Shown piece by piece: positions 21,167 through 31,027 of a stretch of 31,670 nucleotides of DNA. The position numbers were made by a program, and so were the translations under genes. The DNA comes from Nemertoderma westbladi (lineage: Eukaryota; Xenacoelomorpha; Nemertodermatida; Nemertodermatidae), in assembly GCA_032718475.1 (NCBI GenBank), contig JAUCBJ010006016.1, positions 1 through 31,670 on the forward strand, written 5' to 3'. The notes under the pieces are model-generated. The model was given only the letters and a program-made list of their open reading frames with translations, did no database searches and had not been told where the DNA came from. Numbering within the stretch: position 1 is the stretch's first letter; each line of letters begins with the position of its first letter.

Positions 21167-21441
21167 ACCCGGTGGTAATCTATCATGCCATAACGAACTC
21201 CCCTACCATAACAGTCCCACTCAGCTAAAGGTCTGTAAATGTCGACTCGGAGAATTAGGGAGAGATTGTCAACCTTACGCCGTCATTGTGAGGGGGGAAG
21301 TACACACGTTGAACCAACACCTCCGCACCTACAAAGTAGTACCATCGAACACCAATCTAACTGAGTATTACTTGGGAAAGTTCTGGAGTCTGAGTCAGAT
21401 ACTCAAATACAATAATACAAGAGTACATCGAATACAATCCT
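21167..21441 (+). CDS. Receptor gene exon 9: EGF-like module
   Basis: The acceptor AAATTACAG joins in phase with exon 8 to give S-PGGNLSCHNELPYH. The cysteines in NLSCHN and KVCKCRLGELGRDCQPY form the C-terminal half of an EGF-like fold. A ~55-residue segment with a possible N-glycosylation site (NLTEYY) follows. The donor T|GTGAGT is phase 1. There is no internal ATG requirement, so this exon is easily missed. Confidence 0.83.
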
Positions 21442-21559
21442 GTGAGTAGTTAATATCATAGGTTTAATATAATTACTTAAGTCCAGACTGGTGAAATAGC
21501 ATTCGTCATTATACAGTATGTTAATATTTTTAACGTCACCGTTTGTGCTTGTTTCTTAG

Positions 21560-21760
21560 TCATGGTAGGTTCGAGAGCTGTTGTGCCCTGTATAGGTGAA
21601 CGCCAACACTTACAACAATCTGAGTCGTTGAGTGACATGACATACCTTTGGTACCATGGCAACGGCCATCGTAAAGATCACGTAGTCAAAATAGATCTGT
21701 TGGGAAAAATGGATAGATTTGGTGCATTAAGATTTCGAAGTATTGAAGCCAAAGATTCTG
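21560..21760 (+). CDS. Receptor gene exon 10: first part of Ig-like domain 3
   Basis: The acceptor GTTTCTTAG is in phase with exon 9. The B-strand cysteine (AVVPCIGE), the core Trp (TYLWYHGNG) and the pre-F-strand motif (RFRSIEAKDSG) are present. The donor G|GTAGGC splits the Gly of DSG in phase 1, a common intron position in Ig domains. Confidence 0.85.
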
Positions 21761-22076
21761 GTAGGCACTATTTAATATTATTTAAGTGTTTAAAATCAAA
21801 CAGAGCAATAGCGTTGCTACTGCATTTACCACCGTGAACATTATTCTGAGGATGCTTCGTAATTGAGAAAACAATTCATAAAATACGCCAGTGATTAGAA
21901 AAGAATGGTATTAATTCAACAAATATATTTTATCACAATAATTACAATATTAATAATATTTTAATAACTACTGTATAACAAAAGAACCATTTACCAGCAG
22001 ATGCTTCCAATTAATAGTAATAACATGGCATAAACTCAAGTTTTGTATTCCAAAAAGTTGCGTTTTCAACTTCTAG

Positions 22077-22231
22077 GTATTTACATTTGTGAAGTTCGGT
22101 ACTTCAATCTCAGTTACTACGGGAAGCAGAACTTTAGCGTCGCTATATTTACGGAGAAACGAATTGACATTAATTATCACCTCCAGATGATTGGCACGCT
22201 CGGTGGCACCTGCGAACCTATAAGAAGACAC
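22077..22231 (+). CDS. Receptor gene exon 11: end of Ig-like domain 3
   Basis: The acceptor AACTTCTAG completes the split Gly and continues IYICEVRYFNLSYYG, giving the second Ig cysteine. A further cysteine lies in GGTCEPI. The donor CAC|GTAAAT in phase 0 is of moderate strength. Confidence 0.75.
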
Positions 22232-22790
22232 GTAAATAAAGCGAGATTTATTTAAATCCAAGGGTATACTACTGTAGCAGTAAAATAATGTAGGCCTAGG
22301 CACCGAGAGCAAGTAAATATTAAGCGAACAAATTAGTATCGAATTTAAAGATGTTTGAAGCTTCGAAGATAATGAAAAGTTATTAAAAATATAAAGATAG
22401 TATTGATATTTAGTTATTGAATATATACATTTACAGGTACTTTATACGCAAAATTAATTGCAGGTTAACATTGAAGTAATGTTCACAAATAACAATTTTA
22501 AATATTTTGTCAAAGCGATACGAAATAAAATCAAAATTGACTTTACAGCACTAATCGAGACAAAAAGTGCCTGTGGGTTGGTGTATTTACTATAGGTGAT
22601 ATACATAGAGTTACAATAATTTTCGGTATCAACTGTAGCTAATAAACTGAAACCAACATTTCGATTTAAATGTATTCTCCATAAAAATAAATAATTGTAT
22701 TACAAAAAATATAATTGCATTATAATAATTGTTGATACTGAGTAGTAGGCCTAGTTGGGTCTTACTGTAGTACATCAATTATTTTTACAG

Positions 22791-22909
22791 TATCTCGGAT
22801 TGCAAACTCGACAATTTCTAATGAAGAAATTCTGCAACGCCGGAGATTGTTCTATACTAGACATGAGGGCCAACTGTTCCGATCACAACAAAAAAGTCGT
22901 TGTCTACAG
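22791..22909 (+). CDS. Receptor gene exon 12
   Basis: The acceptor ATTTTTACAG is strong, phase 0. 39 codons plus two bases with three cysteines (KFCNAGDCS, ANCSDHN). The donor CAG|GTAAGA in phase 2 is strong. It is too short to show a translation start and has no recognised domain. Confidence 0.8.
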
Positions 22910-23094
22910 GTAAGAACAGTCTAGCAGCAGGTCACACCAAGTAAGTACCGGTACCACGCTATATGGCTCGGACATCGTATTATCGCTATACACCACAACT
23001 ACTGTACCGCGATGTACCATGTAAGCCTACATAAAGATCTAGATATACACACATACAATTTTGTCATATATATTATATAATATTATGCATTATT

Positions 23095-24735
23095 ATTTTC
23101 TTACATTACGTAAATTCCTTTTATTGTATATTTTGGCAGCTACCACAAGCAGACAGATCCCACAATAGTTTGTTAGTATGCCGAGGTCTCCTTTCTTGGG
23201 GAGAGGCTTTAGTTGAACTTTAGTCTAAATTGGTGGTGGCTTTTCCCCTTTTAACATCCGGTTACAAACATTCAATATTGGTCTGTTTAGCACTCCGGTT
23301 TTCCATACCTCCGCTGGGATTTCATCTAATCCACTCGCTTTATTATTGGACATGCTTTTAATGCTTCTTTGGAGTTCGGCAGGTGTGAAGTCCCCTGTTT
23401 CTATAGGTAGTGTCTTGTAATATATTTTCCTTGTAGGGCTGACCTCGATGTTTGGTGGCTGCCCAAGCAAGTTGCTGAAGTGATTTTTCCACTTCCCAAC
23501 ACGTTCTTCAGGACTACCGGCTTTGAGGCCCCCCTTTGCACAAATTTTCCGACCAGATACCTCATCTACAGTTTGCCAGGTAAGTCTTGATTGTTGCTGT
23601 ATGTGAGCAGTTGTAATTGCTTCAATTTTATACTGTATGTACTTTTCCTGGCTGATGTTGTAGGCCAATTTAAGATCGTCCTTAGCTTTCTCAACCTTGT
23701 TAATGTTTTCGGTTGTTGGTTGTTCGGTTTTAACTTTGGAGGCTATCTTAAGATCTTCTCTCTTACAAGTAACCTCATAGTTTTGCCATGGCACATACTG
23801 TTTTCGGTTGGGTTTCTGGGGGATATGCCTCTTAGCTGATTCCTTGTGGGCTGTTATTATATTCTGGGATATTGAATCGGTGGACTGGTCTTCATCCATT
23901 GACTGAAGTGCTTCAAAGCGGTTTTGAACTTCTACTGTGTAAGCATCCTTTACAGCATTGTCAGTTCTGAGTTTCCCCAGTCATAGTTGATTTGCTTGCT
24001 TGCCCTGGGTTTGCTGGTTCTCAAACTGAGTCTGATCTCTGCAGTCACAATTATGTGGTACGAACCAATTAGGTTGAACGAGCTGTATGCCTCGCAGTTG
24101 ATCATGCTGTTTCTCCACTTTTTGTTTATAAGGATGTAATCCAGTTTTTCTTTGGTTCCATTAGGGTATTGAAAGGTCCATAGCTTCCCCTTACTCTTTT
24201 CGAATGTGTTGTTTGTTGGTATCAATTCACATTCTTCTATTAGGTCTAAAATTAAGTACCCAGTTCTGTTACAACTGGTGTTACAGTATATGTGTAACCC
24301 TTGATGTCTTCTGGGCCAATTTGCGTATTCAGGTCACCAGCAATGACTTTAACATTGTGTTTCGGGATGTCCTTAATAAGTCCAGTCAGATCTTCATACA
24401 ACTTGACTGCTTGTTCTGGCTCTGAGGCATTGGTTGGACTGTAGCAACATATAACTGTTGCCTTGGGATTCCCATCAAATGTTGCGATCATAACCCTGGA
24501 ATTTATAGATTCGATGTTGTTTAGGGTCTTAAGTGCAAATGGGCTTAGCAGAATTCCTACTCCACCAATTGATGCATTGGCCGAGTTTCTTACTGCTGAG
24601 CTTGTTACTAACGTCCATCCAATTCCAATGTCATTGTACTTCATGGCAGTGTCTTCATGACAAATCCGATGTTCTTGGATGCAGATGCCAGATGATGTCG
24701 ATGTTATATTCCATTGCCAGAGCGACTAATAAGAT
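23095..24735 (-). mobile_element. LINE fragment: endonuclease plus start of reverse transcriptase
   Basis: On the minus strand, from 24735 downward, fragments read as an endonuclease/exonuclease/phosphatase domain: CIQEHRICHED, GGVGILLSP, YSPTNASE, GDLNTQIG, LWTFQYPNG and LDYILIN. A linker and the first reverse transcriptase motifs follow: SMSNNKASGLDEIPAEVWK, then KKGDLGILTNYCGI. Frameshifts (near 24700, 24250-24225 and 23940) and an in-frame stop near 23225 break it. The endonuclease SDH site reads SYH, losing the aspartate. The polymerase catalytic region and 3' end are missing. It is dead and lies antisense in intron 12. Clade not assigned; it resembles RTE-like or CR1-like elements. Confidence 0.85.
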
Positions 24736-24739
24736 TTAA

Positions 24740-26124
24740 TAGTATTTAATAGTGATTCTTTAGAATAATTAGCTAAATAATTTCGTTGAGGCATTGACAT
24801 CGTAAATTAATATTTCAGTATCAATACTATCGGCATAAGGTAAGTATATATATTACTTACAAATTGGGTCGCCTCCACGGCCGCGCCTTAAATTCTTTTA
24901 AAACACAAATTTTTCTGTTAATACCTTTTATGCCTCTCATCAACCCTCTGTGCGAAGACCCCACGTACGTGTTTCAGTGTTTCAATGCATATGGTTGATG
25001 TACAATACAGTAGTAGCTCGGTTTACTATTTATTATTAGGCTTACTGAAACGGACTTAGATCGTAAATCCACTTGTTACTTTTGGTGTTTGAATTATGAG
25101 TCCCTTGTGGTTTATACTTTCGCCATTGAGTTTTCGATCTGTATTCCGCCGACGTTAAAGCCACAAATCAGTAGTGACATTTTATGTGCAACTAATGTGG
25201 ATTCATGGATGTATTATTAGATGTTCCATCATTGTAAACAGTGCTGGTTGTGCGTAGAGTAGATCATTATTTTGTTCTTAAATATGCGTATTTATTGAGG
25301 TGAATAAATGTTATTACTGTTAGTTTGGGGCAGAATTTATTGCCTATATGTCTTAAAAAATATAAAATAATTTATCGTAATCAATATGGTGCGCATTTTT
25401 TATTGCCGGAACATTATATTTATCTCATGAGTATTATACAACACTGTTTTTCAAATAATAAGTAGATCATAAATAATTAAAATTCTAACTTGTAATAAAA
25501 TGAAATCGGTACATAAGGCCCTTTCACATCCAACGGAGCGGTAAACCGCGCGATGTATCACAGGGCCAGCGGGACACCGCTGAGTGTGTACGACCCAGCG
25601 GTATTCGAGCGGTAAATGATTTTGATCACGGCTGACTTTAAACGACCCAACAGGTAGTTGTGTGGTACACCGCACGGTTTACTGGCTGGGGACTAACGCT
25701 GGGGACTCCCTTTGTTTCTAAAATAATACTTTAATTAAATCATTATACGTAGTATAATAGATTAGTACGATAGGTTAATAAGTTTAGTTTATTAGGTTCA
25801 ACGCCAAGTGCAGATGCTAGTGTTAGAGGGTGGTTTGAATCTGAAAACTATTTTACAAAAAAAATAGTGCAGCAGTTTTCCGGTGCGGCTCATAACCCAA
25901 ACTATTAACAGAGGCGCCAAAAGTGTATTATTCGAGCGGCATATTTTTACTTTAGGTTCTTTTGGAGTCTCATAATTTATATCTAAAATCTTTATGATAA
26001 TAATTTGTTTATTATTTATTATTTATATATTATATATATATTATTATTATTTATATTTATTATTACGATTAGGCCTGAACACTGTTTGGAAGATACTTTT
26101 ATTTAATCATCCCTTCGTTGCAAA
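24740..26124. other. Intron 12 sequence upstream of the channel gene
   Basis: No gene is supported. A GC-richer island at 25518-25700 (repeated GCGGTAAA and ACCGC motifs) stands out in AT-rich sequence and may be a relic of a mobile element. A T/A-only run at about 26010-26060 lies shortly before the channel ATG and could include its promoter. Confidence 0.4.
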
Positions 26125-27435
26125 ATGATATCAATTATTACGTTGCTCTCAGTAATATCTGTATGCAGCTGTGGGAAACTAATCAATGATACCAGGACCA
26201 TCATGAGAGCAACAAAAGAACTAAACGACAAATTGTTTGCCAACTATTTTCCACAGACTCGACCAATTTACAACCAGAACGAAGTTATAGATGTTCAAAT
26301 TACATTTACATTATCTCACATCGCGGACATTGACATTGTCCATTCCACAATGGTATTCTCGGCCTGGGTCGTCGCATTTTGGGAGGATGAAATCCTACAG
26401 TGGGATCCAGATGATTATCTCGGAATTAAACTGCTCACTGTTTCTCCAGAAAAGATTTGGACACCGCAGATAGTCTTGTTAGGCATGTTAGAAGTTAGGA
26501 CGGGCGATGTTGTCAACTATATTACCATCGAGTCAACTGGTGAAATTAAGTGGCATCAAAGGTGGAACATGAAATCAATCCAGAATTTAATGGCAACTTA
26601 TTTTCCCCACGATATTCAACTTGTTACCTTCAACATTTCCTCCTGTACATACAATGATAGTTTTGTTCATTTGATTTGGAGTGAAGAACTTATGTTTTCT
26701 ATTATGGTTAATGATTATTTGCCATCTAATGAATGGCTTTGGGAGGACAGTGTTATAACTTCCTTTCCAACAAAATATCTAATAAAGCCCGGCGGGGAAC
26801 CGGAGATGTTTAGCACTCTTACATGCGCCGTTACATTACGCAGAGACCCTCATTTCCACTTCCAGACAACAATTTTTCCATCTGTTGTTATCAGTATCAT
26901 CATCCCCATCGTATTTATCATTCCACACGAACAAGGCGATCGCATCAGCCTCGTTTCCGCACTTTTCTCCGCCCAACTTCTCAATCTGGTTGTGGTGCAG
27001 GATTACCTCCCGCCTTCGGGAAAGACCCTACCTATACTTTGTCAGCTGTATTTCCTTAATGTTTTAATTACATTGGCCACCGTGATCATGTGCGTGATTC
27101 TCTCTCAACTGCGTTCTTCTGTTAAGAAGAAAACATCAGAATGTGCTCCTTCATGTGACACTTCTATTGAAAATGTTCCTAGAGAAAAAACTCAAGACGA
27201 AAGCCCCCCTGCAAATATTATTACCTCGGTAAAATGGTATAAGAGCCAACATATTATGAAAAAGGTTCTAAATTATGCCGATATAGTTATGTTTCTCATG
27301 ATGGTAATCATTGCGTTGTTCAACAACTTTTACGTGGTTCATGAATTTTCCAATGGAAAGAATAGTCGAGAAATAATGGAAGACTTTCTCCGGACATATG
27401 GTACTGGATCCACCATTTACGATGTCTCTTACTAA
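26125..27435 (+). CDS. Pentameric ligand-gated ion channel subunit (nicotinic-receptor-like) lacking Cys-loop cysteines
   Basis: A single exon of 436 residues. An in-frame TAA 21 bases before the ATG supports the start. Signal peptide at 1-17. The extracellular domain has family hallmarks: WVVAFWEDEILQWDP (81-95), IWTPQIVLLG (111-120) and the Cys-loop core YFPHDIQ (159-165). M1 is about 246-267, M2 272-292 (GDRISLVSALFSAQLLNLVV), M3 300-325 and M4 384-405, with a short M3-M4 loop. The two Cys-loop cysteines are replaced by Gln153 and Val167. No vicinal cysteine pair is seen in loop C, so it is a non-alpha type. Asp at M2 -1' suggests cation selectivity; the 9' gate leucine is Ser. It sits inside intron 12 of the receptor gene on the same strand. 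The frame is intact, so probably functional. Confidence 0.92.
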   Translation: MISIITLLSVISVCSCGKLINDTRTIMRATKELNDKLFANYFPQTRPIYNQNEVIDVQITFTLSHIADIDIVHSTMVFSAWVVAFWEDEILQWDPDDYLGIKLLTVSPEKIWTPQIVLLGMLEVRTGDVVNYITIESTGEIKWHQRWNMKSIQNLMATYFPHDIQLVTFNISSCTYNDSFVHLIWSEELMFSIMVNDYLPSNEWLWEDSVITSFPTKYLIKPGGEPEMFSTLTCAVTLRRDPHFHFQTTIFPSVVISIIIPIVFIIPHEQGDRISLVSALFSAQLLNLVVVQDYLPPSGKTLPILCQLYFLNVLITLATVIMCVILSQLRSSVKKKTSECAPSCDTSIENVPREKTQDESPPANIITSVKWYKSQHIMKKVLNYADIVMFLMMVIIALFNNFYVVHEFSNGKNSREIMEDFLRTYGTGSTIYDVSY

Positions 27436-28510
27436 GACAAGGCATAGATTATTTGGAAATATGGAAACTCATACTCGTTTTACACAATGTAGACCTATAT
27501 TATGTAAACTCGTAAACTGTAAAAAACTGTGAAATAGTTTATATTATTATTACTACTACAACAATGTAGTATGAGAAAGAATATAAGCTAAAACCCTTAC
27601 TGGTGTTGTAGGTAAATAGGCAACAGCCTGTAGGTGTAAAGACGAAAAACGGATAGTCACCAAAATGTTTAATTCATTTATTGATCAACCCCACCAATCT
27701 GTATTTGATCAGATAGCTTCTCCTCTTGTGAACTTCTCTCTTGCTACCATAATTACAGTAGTAGAGTATCTTAGCGATATAAAAAGGTCAAATTGTGATA
27801 AAAGTTTCAAACCAAATTTATTGTAAGTACGGTTGGGTATATAGATGACAAAAATACCATGCTCCAAAAAATCTGACCGTATATTAATTAATACTTTAAA
27901 TTTCGTGTTTCTTTCTTAGCAACATGGATTTTATATAGCAACAAGGTAACTGGTAAATAGACCCTATTGGTGAAACTTTTCCCAAATATTTTGAAGACAA
28001 ACTTTAGTCCAATGACCATCGACAGTATGCACTACCGCTGTTATACCACATTGATAGTTTCCATGAGCAAATTATATTTGTCAAATTATTTAGTCAGTTT
28101 ATTATCTACAACTTCTCGACTAAACGATGGAATTTAACCCAGCCCAACAGATTTGTCGACCTCAAAAACCCTTGTTCACAAAAAATTGACTTATTATATC
28201 ATAAACTGATGCGGATTTTAATTTAAACTTAATTAAAACAAATAAATAAATTATCAATTCAGCACTCACAATGATTATTAAGGCAACAATGATCAGCGCA
28301 AATATCTTAAACTTCATAATTTGAAAAAAATCTACTAAAAAACAGCTGACGTTGCGATTTAATCCATAATCATTATCAAAGCAAAAACTAAAAATACCTA
28401 GAAATTAGCGAAAGACAGTAACCGGTACTAAAATATACACATCATGAAGTTTTTGTGCTGTTCACTGCTAATCGGTTACTCAGACATAATTAATTTTTTT
28501 CTGCATCAAG
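27436..28510. other. End of intron 12, 3' flank of the channel gene
   Basis: AT-rich sequence with no further gene seen. It should contain the 3' UTR of the channel transcript; I see no clean AATAAA within ~400 bases of the stop, only weaker variants such as AATATA near 27580. Confidence 0.4.
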
Positions 28511-28652
28511 GTTCTGGCTCTACATGTCCTCTTACCAAGTTCTCTCGAAGAAAAACCAGTTGACCGCTGAATGTAAAAACAGTCACTCGTGCTTCGCTAG
28601 CGTAGCCACAAAATATTTAGACAACGTTATTGGACTGATGCAAGGAGAACCT
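28511..28652 (+). CDS. Receptor gene exon 13
   Basis: The acceptor ATCAAG supplies the G that completes the Arg codon left by exon 12, so the receptor frame crosses the 5.6-kb intron cleanly: R-FWLYMSSYQVLSKKNQL. 47 codons with two cysteines (ECKNSHSC). The donor CCT|GTGAGT is phase 0. It has no Met-led open frame of note, so it is easily overlooked. Confidence 0.78.
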
Positions 28653-29034
28653 GTGAGTGAAATATCTTAATCCAAGTACTTTCTGTATCCTGTACCGGTA
28701 ATTATATATAATACTAGTAAGTTATTCAATCTATTATTGAGCAGTGCAGTAAAGCTTTTCCAGTCGACAAACTTACTATTACAATCACACACATTATTAC
28801 AGTAAAATTATTTTGTGTACCGGCACCTCATATCAGGCTTGGCACGAGATTTCGGTAAAAATTGTATCTGACTTAACCTTGCCTTAAATTATTTCCCCGT
28901 CTTTTTGAAAAAATTACCTATTTTCGGTATTCAACGGTAGTCATAACAGATTTATTTTATTACCAAAAAAAGTTACATTATAGGCCTATTATTATATGTA
29001 ACCACAATTTCAATGACTTTTGGAGTAGATCTCA

Positions 29035-30205
29035 CACACCATGTCCAGGAATATAGTGTTATTCAGTGATATCAGTAATATTTTTCGCGTGAAAAAATGT
29101 CATTCAGAGATAATTGCCTGAAGTTCTAACCTTCCCGCGCAAAATTGCCTGTATGGGGTCTGGTTGGTTATTAGAGTCTGACAGGAAGGAAGCACGCCAC
29201 CGAGCAAAAATTATATTCAGGGGGTTTTCGGGGTCGCTGATTTCATTTCCGAAGGCAGGTTTAATAGTTGATAGAATCTAGTCTGTCCATCGGTCGGTTG
29301 TCTGTTTGTCTGTCTTACATTTTGACATTCAGATTGCTAGACATATAGAACTAAAAGATATCTCTCTAAGCAGTTTTTAGATTTGAAATCCCCATTAAAT
29401 TCTGCTCTAGATGCACTAAAAAACAATTCTAAAATTTGTGATCATTATATGCGAACACCCCCCCCCCCCCCCCCCAACAATTTAAGGGGGCCCCAAATTG
29501 ATCCGGCCCTGCCCCCCCCCCCCCCCCCCCACCCTCCATCCCCAAACTTTTCCACGAAAAATAATGCGATTGTATGAAATTTGCAACATAGTGATTCACC
29601 CCCACCTTCTCAGTGGGTGAGCCAGGATTTTAATTTTTACTTTCATTCTTTCATACTTTAGCTACAAGCGTATCAAAAAGTGTCTCCGGTGATATTTCAC
29701 CAATTACACTGTTTCACCAATCTCACCAATTTGCAAGGATTCCAAATATGTCGAATTTGGGTGGGAAATAGCTGAATGGGCAATCGAAAGTTGCTTGTAT
29801 TTTCCGGTCATTTATTATATTTAATTAATTCACCATATTCTGGAACATTTTGTTTACCTCGTAAGTAGCTGGGCGACAATGTAATTAATCCCTCGTTCGT
29901 AGATATTCATGCATTCTCAAAATGTTCTAGAACATGGTGTATTTATCAAATAGAATAAACGGCCAAATAAGTTTGAAGAATAACTGCGGTAAAACTGGTT
30001 AAATCTCGCCTGAGATACTTTTTTTAAACGCTTGTACCTAAAGATTGAAAGCAAAATATAATTATAACTTCCACTAAAGAGGAGGCAAGTGGAGCTATCT
30101 AAATTTCAAATGAATTTCAATTTCAAAATAAATTTCAAATTTCAAATGTCACTGAATTACGACACTGTATTCCAGGACTATAATATTCCAGGACATGGTG
30201 TAGGT
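29035..30205. mobile_element. Probable non-autonomous element with ~40-bp imperfect inverted ends
   Basis: ACACCATGTCCAGGAATA at the left end matches the reverse complement of the right end (ACACCATGTCCTGGAATA). The match continues to AGTGT and ATTCAGTGA with one ~16-base insertion. A second, inner inverted pair starting CACCAT with GAACATTTTG (29831-29852 and 29919-29940) suggests a smaller related element nested in it. It is noncoding. Confidence 0.55.
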
Positions 30206-30304
30206 GTAGTTTATGTTGACCTATTACGGATGTAAGGAAATTAAAGACGAGCAAAGCGAGCCAACTTGTTAAATTTTTACATAAATTTCCTGAAATTTAA
30301 GCCA

Positions 30305-30538
30305 GGGGGGGGGGGGGGGGTGGGAAACTGGACGCAATAAAAATTCAAGTTGCTTACTCTCAAAGGCTGATTACTCTCAAAAATAAAACTGTAACCTGTT
30401 CTATTGTGTTTAGTTTATTGTTTTGGTTAAAATAACGTGCCACTGTAACCTGCTCCTTTCCCTAAATTTAGAATTTAACATTGAGGCGGGATATTAATTC
30501 GCCAAGATGGGATTTGCGTCCAGTCCCCCCCCCCCCCC
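30305..30538 (-). mobile_element. MITE-like element with poly-G/poly-C ends (copy 2)
   Basis: This is the inverted relative of the element at 18440-18668: a G run, then CTGGACGCAATAAAAATTC at one end, and GGATTTGCGTCCAGT-like sequence followed by a C run at the other. The interior is ~85-90% similar by eye, including the poly-adenine-flanked CAAAACAATAAA segment. Compared with copy 1, the stretch next to the TTATTGCGTCCAG end differs. Confidence 0.85.
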
Positions 30539-30630
30539 TCATGATGTTCGATGAGTCTTTCAATAAGAATAACCTGTATTCATATTCATATTCCTATATT
30601 TATAATATAAATTAGCGTTGATAAATTTAG

Positions 30631-30695
30631 AAAACGAAAACAAAGATAATAGAAGATTACCCGGGCTACAGATTACGATTGACATGCCCAAGTGG
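30631..30695 (+). CDS. Receptor gene exon 14 (65-base exon)
   Basis: The acceptor AAATTTAG is in phase 0 with exon 13, and the donor GG|GTAAGT is in phase 2 with exon 15. It encodes KTKTKIIEDYPGYRLRLTCP plus SG. The GY...CPSG end followed by YGAYDGRCISCPEGHF in exon 15 gives a continuous ephrin-receptor-like cysteine repeat, which supports this short exon. Confidence 0.78.
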
Positions 30696-30763
30696 GTAAG
30701 TCCGGAAGATAAAATTATTCTACTTCCTTAATTCAGAAATATTAAAGGGTTAAAATCATTTAC

Positions 30764-30903
30764 TCACTTTAGATGGCCAGGAGGAATTCTACCAAGGGGG
30801 TGGGGTTACTGACTTTAGATGGCCAGGAGGAATTCTACCACAGGGGGTGGGGTTACTGACTTTAGATGGCCAGGAGGAATTCTACCACAGGGGGTGGGGG
30901 TTC
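30764..30903 (+). repeat. Three tandem copies of a ~47-bp unit
   Basis: The phrase TTTAGATGGCCAGGAGGAAT recurs three times at ~47-base spacing within intron 14, nearly without change. Each unit ends in a G-rich stretch (AGGGGGTGGGG). Confidence 0.9.
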
Positions 30904-31027
30904 TACCATGAATCTACTTGGCCTAACAGACATAGCCGGCCTACCACACGGTACAACGCCTGGGCAAATAGTAATGGTAGAAAGGCACGGTGACATACTG
31001 TAACATACGATATCCCACCCGTTCCAG

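Larger units (their letters stand above)
28653..30630. other. Intron 13
   Basis: No gene is seen. It holds an inverted-repeat element (29035-30205), long C runs (29457-29475 and 29513-29530), A/T-rich TTTCAAAT repeats at ~30100-30150, and a poly-G/poly-C MITE copy at 30305-30538. Confidence 0.5.

Noticed and set aside
25518-25700. GC-rich island with CCCTTTCACATC start, like the end of a DNA transposon
   Set aside because: I could not find a matching inverted end nearby, so no element is called.
29383-29577. Proline-rich 64-codon frame
   Set aside because: The prolines come from two long C runs in a noncoding intron.
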